From Polychytrium aggregatum (Eukaryota > Chytridiomycota > Chytridiomycetes > Polychytriales), in NCBI RefSeq assembly GCF_025602895.1, contig NW_026516459.1:1-38820 (forward strand): 38,820 nt of DNA, read 5' to 3'. The notes below the pieces were generated by a model. The model was not told the origin of the DNA, did no database searches, and saw only the letters and a list, made by a program, of their open reading frames with translations. Each line of letters starts with the position of its first letter. Position 1 is the first letter of the stretch. Made by a program: the position numbers and the translations under genes. Positions 10,203-17,674 of this stretch are shown one piece after another.

Positions 10203-10471
10203 TCCTTGGCCTGGTGTCCCGGTCGGTGACAGAAGAAGCAGGAACCATGGCGGAGGTCCTCCTGCTTCTGTCTGTCCTTGGGGGAGACAGTGGCAGCTTG
10301 CTGGAACCGGGAGCGGGGAGGGCCACGAGCCTCCATGGCGTTGACGTCAACGTCCATGGGCTCAGGCATGGGTCTTGCGGGCGGGGCCGGGCGAGGCGGA
10401 CGGGCTGGGACGTGATGAGACCGATGGCCGCCTGCCAGCTGCGGGTAGAACTGGCGGCCATGGTACTGGAC
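10166..10471 (-). pseudogene. gag: C1 gag, C-terminal part
   Basis: Encodes the last ~101 residues of Gag: a proline/arginine-rich linker, [17 protein letters not shown], and the nucleocapsid knuckle [14 protein letters not shown] (C-X2-C-X4-H-X4-C), ending at TAG. The upstream junction is the D1 5' LTR, where a false in-frame extension reads through the LTR. The N-terminal part is at 16547-17067. Joined across D1 and minus the 5-bp duplication it would equal the intact C2 Gag, so the gene is broken only by insertion. Confidence 0.9.
10467..10471 (+). repeat. Target-site duplication of D1, left copy
   Basis: The tggac sequence here is repeated at 16547-16551 just after the D1 3' LTR. The uninterrupted C2 gag has it once in the same context. 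Confidence 0.93.
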
Positions 10472-10752
10472 TGTGATGACCAGCATCACAACGGACCAAT
10501 GAGATTGTCCCGCATGCTCTCGCCCTCCGCACCAATCATGAGTCCCCACGTGTTTGTTTGCCCCCATGCATGAGCACGCGCCGTTGCCACCCGCGTCTAC
10601 TGGTTTCCTGCCTCCCCCACCGCTCGGCACATGTCCCCGGGCTGTGCCAAGCCTCTCTCGCTTGCACACCAGCCACTCTCGCACCCCCTTCTCGCTTCTC
10701 TGTGATGCTCCACCCTTCTCGCCCACTTTTGCCCCTCGACCTTCTCCCGGTC

Positions 10753-10760
10753 TATAAATA
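10753..10760 (+). promoter_or_regulatory. TATA box of D1 5' LTR
   Basis: tataaata in the context ggtctataaatagccc. Initiation 25-40 bp downstream would start the RNA at about 10783-10793, which coincides with the self-priming segment beginning at 10792. Equivalent boxes are at 16409-16416 (+), and at 26377-26384, 32031-32038 and 36853-36860 (-). Confidence 0.8.
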
Positions 10761-10791
10761 GCCCTGCATGTCTGAGCCTATGTTGAACACC

Positions 10792-10803
10792 AGTTCGAAC
10801 AAA
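10792..10803 (+). promoter_or_regulatory. Predicted self-primer at the RNA 5' end of D1
   Basis: AGTTCGAACAAA here is the exact reverse complement of TTTGTTCGAACT at 10892-10903 just inside the element. Its position about 39 bp after the TATA start puts it at or very near the transcript 5' end, as in Tf1, where the first 11 nt of the RNA prime reverse transcription. The initiation point is inferred, not mapped. Confidence 0.7.
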
Positions 10804-10891
10804 ACTTGTTCTTTGGTGTTCGGGGCTAAAAGCTAATAAAGCTCATACCAAGCACTTGGTCTTCGTCCTTGCGCTTGTTCACTCCTTACAC

Positions 10892-10903
10892 TTTGTTCGA
10901 ACT
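10892..10903 (+). other. Self-priming primer-binding site of D1
   Basis: TTTGTTCGAACT lies one base after the LTR terminal CA. It does not begin with TGG, as a tRNA primer site would. It pairs over all 12 bases with 10792-10803 of the R region. It is bracketed by a further 10-bp complementarity between U5 (10845-10854, ataccaagca) and the leader (10923-10932, tgcttggtat). Confidence 0.75.
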
Positions 10904-11067
10904 CTCTTCTACTGATACCACCTGCTTGGTATCTTCCGCTCCTAGCCCCGCCCCTTTCCTAGTCCTGTCCGAACCTCAAGCACACTTGTGTCTGAGCCCT
11001 CTTCGCTCTCCTGTTCTTGAACCTCCTCGCTTTTTTTTTTTTTCCCAGTCCCAGTCCCAGTCCCGCC

Positions 11068-12045
11068 ATGGATCCTGCCCTCGTGGACCGCCTCCGTGCC
11101 TTGGAGGCCGAGCTCGCCGAGCTCCGGACAGCTCGCGATGCTCCTGCCGCTGGGTACAGCGTGCAGATGCCGGACCGTTACGACGGTAACCGGCAAGGGT
11201 TCCGGGCATTCGTAAATCAGTGCAAACTGTATATACGAATGCAGCCCCACCGGTTCCCTGCTGACCCGATTAAGGTCGGATTCGTCATTAGTCTGCTCAC
11301 TGGACCGGCTCTCCAGTGGGCGACTCCGATGCTTGAGATGGGTGATCCCCGACTCAACTCTTTTGGCGATTTCCTAGAACGCTTTTCCAAAGTGTTTGAC
11401 GACCCTGATCGGGCCAGGACTGCCGAGTCAGTGATCACCACACTGTCTCAGGGCAACCGCCCGTGCGCAGTCTATGCATCCGAGTTCCTTCGTATTGCCG
11501 CCGATACGACTTGGAACGACGGTGCAAAGATCTCGTTCTTCCGACTTGGCTTGTCGGATGATGTCAGAGACGAACTTTCGCGAGTTCGCCCTCTGCCACG
11601 AGATCTGGAGGAGTACATCGAGCTTTGTAACGAGCTCGATGCACGAATCCGCGAGCGCCGTCAAGAGCGCCGAAGCACGCCTGCCCGCTACCGGTCTTCC
11701 CAGTTCGCCTTTGGTTCCGCCTCCGCTGCCGTTCCCGCCATCGCTCCCGCGCCCGTCCTCGCTCCGCCGCACCCCTCCTACATTGTTTCCGAGCCCATGC
11801 AAGTGGACTCTGCCGTCTCTGGACCCCTGACCGCCGAGGAGAAACAACGCCGCCGCCGCTTTGGACTCTGCCTGTACTGTGGCAAGAAGGGCCACTTGGT
11901 ACGAAACTGCCCCGTCAAGTTTGGATCTACCAGAGCTACCGGACCGCCCCCTGGACCTCCCGGCCCGAGGATCATCCGCACCATCGTTTACGAAGATGGA
12001 GAAGTGCAAGACTTCAGTTCGGGAAACGACCAGGCCCGGTTCTAA
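11068..12045 (+). CDS. gag: D1 Gag
   Basis: 325 residues. The ATG at 11068 is in a good context (cgccATGg) after a T-run and a short cagtcc repeat; an upstream in-frame non-ATG triplet at 11017 is not a credible start. An N-terminal heptad-like segment (VDRLRALEAELAELRTARDA) looks like a coiled coil. The Gag capsid-like region follows (RYDGNRQGFRAFVNQCKLYI, LLTGPALQWATPMLE, FFRLGLSDDVRDELSRVRPL), then an alanine/proline-rich linker, EPMQVDSAVSG and a zinc knuckle CLYCGKKGHLVRNC (C-X2-C-X4-H-X4-C). Gag would assemble cytoplasmic particles and bind the RNA through the knuckle. The stop TAA is at 12043-12045, and the slippery site lies 16 bases before it. Confidence 0.93.
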   Translation: MDPALVDRLRALEAELAELRTARDAPAAGYSVQMPDRYDGNRQGFRAFVNQCKLYIRMQPHRFPADPIKVGFVISLLTGPALQWATPMLEMGDPRLNSFGDFLERFSKVFDDPDRARTAESVITTLSQGNRPCAVYASEFLRIAADTTWNDGAKISFFRLGLSDDVRDELSRVRPLPRDLEEYIELCNELDARIRERRQERRSTPARYRSSQFAFGSASAAVPAIAPAPVLAPPHPSYIVSEPMQVDSAVSGPLTAEEKQRRRRFGLCLYCGKKGHLVRNCPVKFGSTRATGPPPGPPGPRIIRTIVYEDGEVQDFSSGNDQARF

Positions 12046-12063
12046 GTGAAGGCCTTGAACCGG
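12021..12063 (+). promoter_or_regulatory. -1 frameshift signal of D1
   Basis: The heptamer GGGAAAC (12021-12027) is in gag phase as G GGA AAC. An 8-nt spacer follows, then a hairpin: CCGGTTC (12036-12042) and AAG (12044-12046) pair with CTT (12054-12056) and GAACCGG (12057-12063), with one bulged T and a 7-nt loop. The gag stop TAA lies inside the hairpin. The -1 frame is open from 12027 straight into pol. Confidence 0.85.
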
Positions 12064-12104
12064 AGCCGTGCCCACCGCCTTCCGAAAGTGAAGACATTGG
12101 TAAG

Positions 12105-15100
12105 GTGCCTTTGGTAAGTACTGGGGAAGCAGTGATGTGCGGACAGCTTCGCCTTGCCTCTGGACCGGCGGACACTCTCAGCTCTGGCATAGTACCCGTG
12201 GCACCTCTGGTGTCACTGGGAACTGCACCTCATCCACAGGTGCAAATACCTGAGCTGTCCTGCCAACCCTCGGCAAAGTTAACTGTCTGTGCTAGCCGCA
12301 ACCCTGGTGCCGAAGCTGGTACCGAACCAAAGTCTTGTGTTTCGTCTGTTCGTCGTTGCTCGTTGGTTGTTCCCGTCGCTGTTCGTCTTCCTTCTGGTGA
12401 TTCTCTGTCGTGCGAAGGACTTGTCGATTCTGGTGCCTCTGGCAACTTTATCGACGAGGACTTTGTTGCTCGACACTCTGTCCCCACCTGCTCCAAGGCT
12501 TCGCCCTTGGCAGTGGAAGGCGTGGATGGTAAGCCGCTGTCGTCTGGCCCCATCCTCCGCGAGACTGCTCCACTCGAGGTGATTCTCGGGGACGTCTCGC
12601 AACGCCTTCGGTTCGATGTGATCAGGTCTCCACATCAACCACTTATCCTTGGCTTTCCTTGGTTGCGCACCGCCGAGCCCAAGATTGTCTGGTCTCGCGG
12701 TCTTCTTTGTCTCCCTCCTTCTGTTGATTCCGACCCCTCTCCATGCACTACTTCCCTTTCGTCTTGCTCAAATTCCTCCAATGTCACTCCCCTTCTTGAT
12801 GATTCCACTCCTTTGATTGATCTAAGCTCCTCTCCTACGCTCCCACCTTCGTCTTCCCCTTCTTGTCTTGTTCCTCCCGAACCCCTTCGCTCTTCCCAAA
12901 CCCCTTCTTCTGTTGTCAGTTCTCTTTCCCTCCTTGATGTACCTCCTCCTGTTGTTTGTTCTTCGGACATTGTTCAGAATAAAGTAACCGTCGAACATTA
13001 TTCTGACCTTGTCCACGCCCCTCCTCTCAGCTCGGACGCTCCTCTCCGCGTCTGCAGCATTGATTACCGCTCGATGCGCGAGTCTTTGGATGCATGCAGG
13101 CATGGAACGCAACCCCTGACCATCTTTCAGGTCCATGTCCTGCCCACTGACGAGCCGAGCACTGCGACTGTCGAAGTGCCTGCGGAGTACAAGGACTTCC
13201 TGTCTGTTTTCTCTAAACAGGAAGCTGACTCCTTGCCTCCGCATCGCCCTTATGACTGCCCCATTGACTTGGAGCCGGGCAAGTCGCCAAAGTTCGGGCC
13301 TCTGTACTCACTGTCCGAGCCCGAACTTCACGCTCTGCGTGACTATCTCGACGAGAATCTTGCCAAGGGATTCGTTCGTCCTTCGTCGTCCCCAGCAGGC
13401 TCACCAATCCTCTTCGTCAAGAAGAAGGACGGCTCACTTCGTCTTTGCGTTGACTACCGCGCACTGAACGGTATCACGGTAAAGAACCGTTACCCTTTAC
13501 CGCTGATCGGCGAGCTGCTGGACCGACTTCGAGGCGCGAAGGTGTTCACTAAGCTGGACCTTCGTGGAGCCTACAATCTGCTGCGCATCCGCTCCGGGGA
13601 CGAGTGGAAGACAGCTTTCCGTACTCGATATGGGCACTTCGAGTACTTGGTGATGCCCTTTGGGCTCACCAACGCGCCAGCGACGTTCCAGCACTTCATC
13701 AACGACGTCCTGCGCACCGAGTTGGACCAGTTCGCAATTGCGTATCTTGACGATATCTTGATCTACAGTGCTGATCCGTCGCAGCATGTAGAGCACGTCA
13801 AGCAGGTCCTCTCGAAGCTCCGAGCTGCAAAGCTGTATTGCAAGCTGGAGAAGTGCGAGTTCTCCAAAACCTCGGTCTCGTTCCTTGGTTTCATGGTCTC
13901 GCCCGAGGGCATCGGTATGGAGCGATCCAAGCTCTCTGCGATCTTGGATTGGCCCATACCGCGCAACATCTCGGATCTTCGATCCTTTGTCGGGTTTGCG
14001 AACTTCTATCGACGCTTCATCGATGGATACGCAAAGATCGCGGGGCCCATGACTCGGCTCTTCCGGAAGACGCATGGCTTCCAGTGGTCCCGCGAAGCCG
14101 ATAAAGCATTCAGATCCTTGAAGGATGCCTTCGTTTCGGAGCCCGTTCTGGTGCATCCGGACCCATCCAAGCCGTTCGTCGTAGAGTCAGATGCGTCGGA
14201 CTTTGCGCTTGGATGCGTGCTCTCCCAGCGGGGTGCTGATGATCGCCTTCATCCTTGCTCGTTCCATTCGCGGACACTCTCGAATGCTGAACGTAACTAC
14301 AGCATATACGAGAAAGAGCTGTTGGCGATCAAGGAGGCTTTCGAGGCGTGGCGACACTACCTCGAAGGCGCCCAGCATCCCGTTGCCGTTCTGACCGATC
14401 ACAAGAACTTGGAGTACCTGGCAACGGCTCGCATCCTAAACCAGCGTCATGCACGGTGGTCCCAGTTCTTGTCTCGGTTCGACATCCGCATCCAGTACCG
14501 TCCTGGTGCGAGGAACGGCAAGGCCGATGCCCTGTCTCGTCGCTCGGACTACATCCCTTCGTCGGCCTCCGTGTCGAGGGATCCGCCTCTGCTTCTCGAT
14601 CCTGCCGCGGTGATACGCGTGCTCCGAAGCAGAGACGCCCGCTCTTCGGTTGCAAGTCGCAGTGACCCTGTGGATTTGCTGCAGCTCATAGCCGAAGAGC
14701 AGGCTCGGGATCCCGGTCTAGACAAATACCGTCGTGACCCGAAGTTCGTCTGGAATGGCCAGTACCTCACCTTCCAGAACAGGATTGTGGTCCCAGAGTC
14801 GTGCCGAGTTCCGGCGCTCAAGTCGTGCCATGACCCAGTCGCTGTGGGTCATCCAGGCATCCGACGGACTCTGGCTCTGGTATCGCGACAGTTTTGGTGG
14901 CAAACCTATCGGAAAGATGTCAAAGAGTACGTCTCGACGTGCGACACCTGTGCACGCTCGAAAGCTCCGCGACACAAGCCGTTTGGGTTCCTGTTGCCAC
15001 TCCAGACAGCCGATCGACCCTGGGGGACACTGACCATGGACTTTATCACTGATCTGCCAAAGTCCAAGGGTCACACCTGCATCTTTGTGGTGGTATGCAG

Positions 15101-16127
15101 CCTCACAAAGATGGCACACTTTATGTCCTGGCGTTCACTGCCGTCGGCGGAGGAGACTGCGTCACTGTTCCTCGACAATGTCTTTCGTCTCCATGGCCTC
15201 CCCGACACAGTGGTTTCAGACCGAGGAAGTCAGTTCACCTCTCGGTTCTGGAAGGCACTCTGCACGCAGCTCGGGATCCAAACCAGTCTGTCCACGGCCT
15301 TCCATCCCCAGACCGATGGACAGACTGAGAGGGTCAACCAGGTCATCAACCAATACCTGCGCTGTTACACGTCGTATCAGCAAGATGACTGGGCCGAGCT
15401 GCTGCCGTTGGCCGAGTTCTCTTACAATAACCTCGAGAACTCGTCAACACATGCCTCGCCATTCTTGGCAACCTATGGGTTCCACCCAAGGTTCGAAGTC
15501 CCCGTTGTCGCTGGCGGCCCTGATGTTCCCTCTGCCACGGAGAGGGTTGAACATCTCCAGCGGAACCTGGCACTGTTGAAGGAGAATCTTGAGAAGGCAA
15601 AGTCTGACTACAAGCACTTCTCAGATCTCCGGAGGTCCCAGGCTCCCGACTTGCGTCCGGGCGATCAAGTCTGGGTGCTGACTCGTAACATCAGCACCAC
15701 TCGCCCAAGCAAGAAGCTGGATTACCAGAGGATTGGACCATTCACCATCCTCGAGGCCGTCGGGACATTGGCTTTCCGCCTGGACTTGCCAAAGGACATA
15801 AAGGTGCACCCGGTGTTCCATGTGTCTCTTCTTGAGCCCTACAAGAAGAACTCGCTTCCGGGTCGGGTGCAAGCGCCGCCCCCTGCGGTGGTCATCGATG
15901 GGAACTTGGAGTGGGAGGTCGAAGAGATCTTAGACTCCAAGTTCGTGCGCGGAAAGCTGCACTATCTCATCGATTGGAAAGGCTACCCGGTCACCGATCG
16001 AAGTTGGGAGCCCGCCGACATTGTCTTTGCCCCAACGGTGGCCGCGGAGTACCACCGACGCTACCCAGACAAGCCTGGCCCCAGGAGAACTCAAGATGGA
16101 ACACGCCGTAGTTTAAGGAGGAGATAG
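12105..16127 (+). CDS. pol: D1 Pol (PR-RT-RH-IN-chromodomain)
   Basis: 1340 codons from the GTG at 12105, but the frame is open back to the frameshift site at 12027, so Gag-Pol fusion is the likely mode of synthesis. Approximate residues from 12105: protease VDSGASGNF (108); a serine/proline-rich linker; [13 protein letters not shown] (444) to catalytic YLDD (546); RNase H SDASDFALGCVL (694); integrase HHCC finger (about 907-948); D,D,E in TMDFITDLP (977), VSDRGSQF (1037) and QTDGQTER (1070); a GPF module (QRIGPFTI, about 1210); and a chromodomain at about 1267-1320 (EWEVEEIL ... YLIDWKGYP ... SWEP). The first cage aromatic is W. The chromodomain probably directs integration to marked chromatin. 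The final codons LRRR-stop also form the polypurine tract. Confidence 0.95.
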   Translation: MPLVSTGEAVMCGQLRLASGPADTLSSGIVPVAPLVSLGTAPHPQVQIPELSCQPSAKLTVCASRNPGAEAGTEPKSCVSSVRRCSLVVPVAVRLPSGDSLSCEGLVDSGASGNFIDEDFVARHSVPTCSKASPLAVEGVDGKPLSSGPILRETAPLEVILGDVSQRLRFDVIRSPHQPLILGFPWLRTAEPKIVWSRGLLCLPPSVDSDPSPCTTSLSSCSNSSNVTPLLDDSTPLIDLSSSPTLPPSSSPSCLVPPEPLRSSQTPSSVVSSLSLLDVPPPVVCSSDIVQNKVTVEHYSDLVHAPPLSSDAPLRVCSIDYRSMRESLDACRHGTQPLTIFQVHVLPTDEPSTATVEVPAEYKDFLSVFSKQEADSLPPHRPYDCPIDLEPGKSPKFGPLYSLSEPELHALRDYLDENLAKGFVRPSSSPAGSPILFVKKKDGSLRLCVDYRALNGITVKNRYPLPLIGELLDRLRGAKVFTKLDLRGAYNLLRIRSGDEWKTAFRTRYGHFEYLVMPFGLTNAPATFQHFINDVLRTELDQFAIAYLDDILIYSADPSQHVEHVKQVLSKLRAAKLYCKLEKCEFSKTSVSFLGFMVSPEGIGMERSKLSAILDWPIPRNISDLRSFVGFANFYRRFIDGYAKIAGPMTRLFRKTHGFQWSREADKAFRSLKDAFVSEPVLVHPDPSKPFVVESDASDFALGCVLSQRGADDRLHPCSFHSRTLSNAERNYSIYEKELLAIKEAFEAWRHYLEGAQHPVAVLTDHKNLEYLATARILNQRHARWSQFLSRFDIRIQYRPGARNGKADALSRRSDYIPSSASVSRDPPLLLDPAAVIRVLRSRDARSSVASRSDPVDLLQLIAEEQARDPGLDKYRRDPKFVWNGQYLTFQNRIVVPESCRVPALKSCHDPVAVGHPGIRRTLALVSRQFWWQTYRKDVKEYVSTCDTCARSKAPRHKPFGFLLPLQTADRPWGTLTMDFITDLPKSKGHTCIFVVVCSLTKMAHFMSWRSLPSAEETASLFLDNVFRLHGLPDTVVSDRGSQFTSRFWKALCTQLGIQTSLSTAFHPQTDGQTERVNQVINQYLRCYTSYQQDDWAELLPLAEFSYNNLENSSTHASPFLATYGFHPRFEVPVVAGGPDVPSATERVEHLQRNLALLKENLEKAKSDYKHFSDLRRSQAPDLRPGDQVWVLTRNISTTRPSKKLDYQRIGPFTILEAVGTLAFRLDLPKDIKVHPVFHVSLLEPYKKNSLPGRVQAPPPAVVIDGNLEWEVEEILDSKFVRGKLHYLIDWKGYPVTDRSWEPADIVFAPTVAAEYHRRYPDKPGPRRTQDGTRRSLRRR
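16113..16127 (+). other. Polypurine tract of D1, overlapping the pol stop
   Basis: The tract ttaaggaggagatag ends exactly at the base before the 3' LTR. It is simultaneously the last pol codons (Leu-Arg-Arg-Arg) and the TAG stop, so there is no untranslated gap between pol and the LTR. The same arrangement is seen in D2 and D3. Confidence 0.85.
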
Positions 16128-16546
16128 TGTGATGACCAGCATCACAACGGACCAATGAGATTGTCCCGCATGCTCTCGCCCTCCGCACCAATCATGAGTC
16201 CCCACGTGTTTGTTTGCCCCCATGCATGAGCACGCGCCGTTGCCACCCGCGTCTACTGGTTTCCTGCCTCCCCCACCGCTCGGCACATGTCCCCGGGCTG
16301 TGCCAAGCCTCTCTCGCTTGCACACCAGCCACTCTCGCACCCCCTTCTCGCTTCTCTGTGATGCTCCACCCTTCTCGCCCACTTTTGCCCCTCGACCTTC
16401 TCCCGGTCTATAAATAGCCCTGCATGTCTGAGCCTATGTTGAACACCAGTTCGAACAAAACTTGTTCTTTGGTGTTCGGGGCTAAAAGCTAATAAAGCTC
16501 ATACCAAGCACTTGGTCTTCGTCCTTGCGCTTGTTCACTCCTTACA
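16128..16546 (+). repeat. 3' LTR of D1 (419 bp)
   Basis: Appears identical to the 5' LTR of D1 where compared (same ends, TATA and AATAAA). It is followed by the target duplication tggac and then the interrupted C1 gag. Confidence 0.96.
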
Positions 16547-17067
16547 TGGACGTTGTCGAGGTTCTCGGCAACGTCCATCATCACGTCCAGGGACTTGCGG
16601 GCATCAGGGTTGCTGGCGATGTACTCTCTGATCTTGGGCTTGAGGCCCTTCTGGAAGAGGTACATCGCATCAGCAGAGCCCAGCTCCTCAATCTGGGAGG
16701 AGAGGTCTTCAAACTCCTCGATGTAGCGGGTCACAGAACCACGCTGCACGAGAGAGTATAGCTTGTCACGGGCAATGAGTTCAGCATTGGGGCTGCCGAA
16801 GCGGCGACGGAGGCGGTCCTTGAAGTCGTCAAACACACCTTCGCTCTGCTCGTCGAACCCTTGGCGGCGGTACCAACGGTACGCCTGGTCCTTTAAGCAG
16901 AGCTTGGCGGCGACGATGTGGTGGGTGGGGGCGACTTGGGCAGCATCGAGGTAGTCCTCGAGTTGCTGCAGCCAGTCCTCCACCGAGGAGGAGCGGCTCT
17001 TCCCAGTAAACACTGGGGCACGGAAGGTCTTGAGGAAGGCTTCCGGAAGTGGGCGGGGGTTGCTCAT
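16547..17067 (-). pseudogene. gag: C1 gag, N-terminal part
   Basis: Starts at the ATG complement at 17065-17067 and runs about 173 codons to the D1 insertion site (…AENLDNV). Translation would then enter D1 LTR sequence antisense, adding an 18-residue tail ending WYELY before a stop. The sequence matches the first part of intact C2 Gag. The remainder lies at 10166-10471. Confidence 0.9.
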
Positions 17068-17177
17068 GGCAGGGGCAGGCTCCAGGGACAGAGAGGAGAG
17101 TCGGTCGGCAAGAGAGGCGGGATCCAGCTTGAGGATCTAGAAAGAGGACAAACAGGACGAAAACAAGACGAGGATTT

Positions 17178-17189
17178 CCGATGCTACCA
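17178..17189 (-). other. Primer-binding site of C1
   Basis: Reverse complement TGGTAGCATCGG, directly adjacent to the C1 5' LTR, as in C3 and C2. Confidence 0.65.
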
Positions 17190-17356
17190 TGTAACGTCCA
17201 CTACTGGGACGTTGGGGCAAGACGGGGAGGGAGGGGGTACAAGACAAGACAGGACGGGGCAGAACAGGGCGGTGCTAGGCTACTCTAGCGGACGGGTGAG
17301 CTCGGGGAGCACTTACGTTTATTCACGATAAAACCGAACTCCAGACAAACGGGGGG
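17190..17356 (-). repeat. C1 5' LTR, leader-proximal piece (167 bp)
   Basis: The U5-side part of a C LTR, ending in a run of six G on the plus strand where C2 is inserted. The remaining 147 bp is at 22824-22970. The two pieces minus the 5-bp duplication ggggg give exactly 309 bp. Confidence 0.93.
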
Positions 17357-17665
17357 TGTAACGTCCACTACTGGGACGTTGGGGCAAGACGGGGAGGGAG
17401 GGGGTACAAGACAAGACAGGACGGGGCAGAACAGGGCGGTGCTAGGCTACTCTAGCGGACGGGTGAGCTCGGGGAGCACTTACGTTTATTCACGATAAAA
17501 CCGAACTCCAGACAAACGGGGGGAACGGGGGCAACCCGCAGGTATACCCTGCGGTGGCCTGCCTGCGGTGCGTGAAAACGCAAAGCGCAGCACAGGTCAC
17601 GACCCACTGCGCCGCGCAGTACGCGCAGTACGCGCAGCACAGCGTCGGAGATACCATCTCCTACA
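17357..17665 (-). repeat. 3' LTR of C2 (309 bp)
   Basis: Full-length C LTR in reverse, lying head to tail with the truncated C1 LTR piece. The C2 pol stop lies 9 bases beyond it at 17675-17677, and the minus-strand sequence aagtgtgggag between them is the candidate polypurine tract. Confidence 0.95.
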
Positions 17666-17674
17666 CTCCCACAC

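Larger units (their letters stand above)
10472..10890 (+). repeat. 5' LTR of D1 (419 bp)
   Basis: Begins TGTGATG and ends CCTTACA. The first 19 bases form the inverted repeat TGTGATG-ACCAG-CATCACA. A TATA box (10753-10760) is followed about 30 bp later by a hairpin-rich segment (GAACACCA at 10785-10792 pairing with TGGTGTTC at 10814-10821). AATAAA is at 10835-10840. The order is a clear U3-R-U5 arrangement. Confidence 0.96.
10472..16546 (+). mobile_element. Element D1: complete family D chromovirus
   Basis: A complete 6,075-bp element: 419-bp LTRs (10472-10890 and 16128-16546), a self-complementary primer site, gag, a -1 frameshift signal, pol, a polypurine tract and a 5-bp target duplication tggac. 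Both reading frames are undamaged and the two LTRs appear identical on inspection, so this copy is recent and potentially autonomous. Confidence 0.96.

Noticed and set aside
10166..10726. A 186-codon minus-strand frame starting in the D1 LTR and ending with the C1 zinc knuckle
   Set aside because: The first part is antisense D LTR. Only the portion from 10471 leftwards is C1 gag.
12096..12120. GGTAAG and GGTAAGTACT splice-donor-like sequences at the start of D1 pol
   Set aside because: No convincing acceptor that would preserve gag and pol was seen, and the frameshift signal already explains pol expression.
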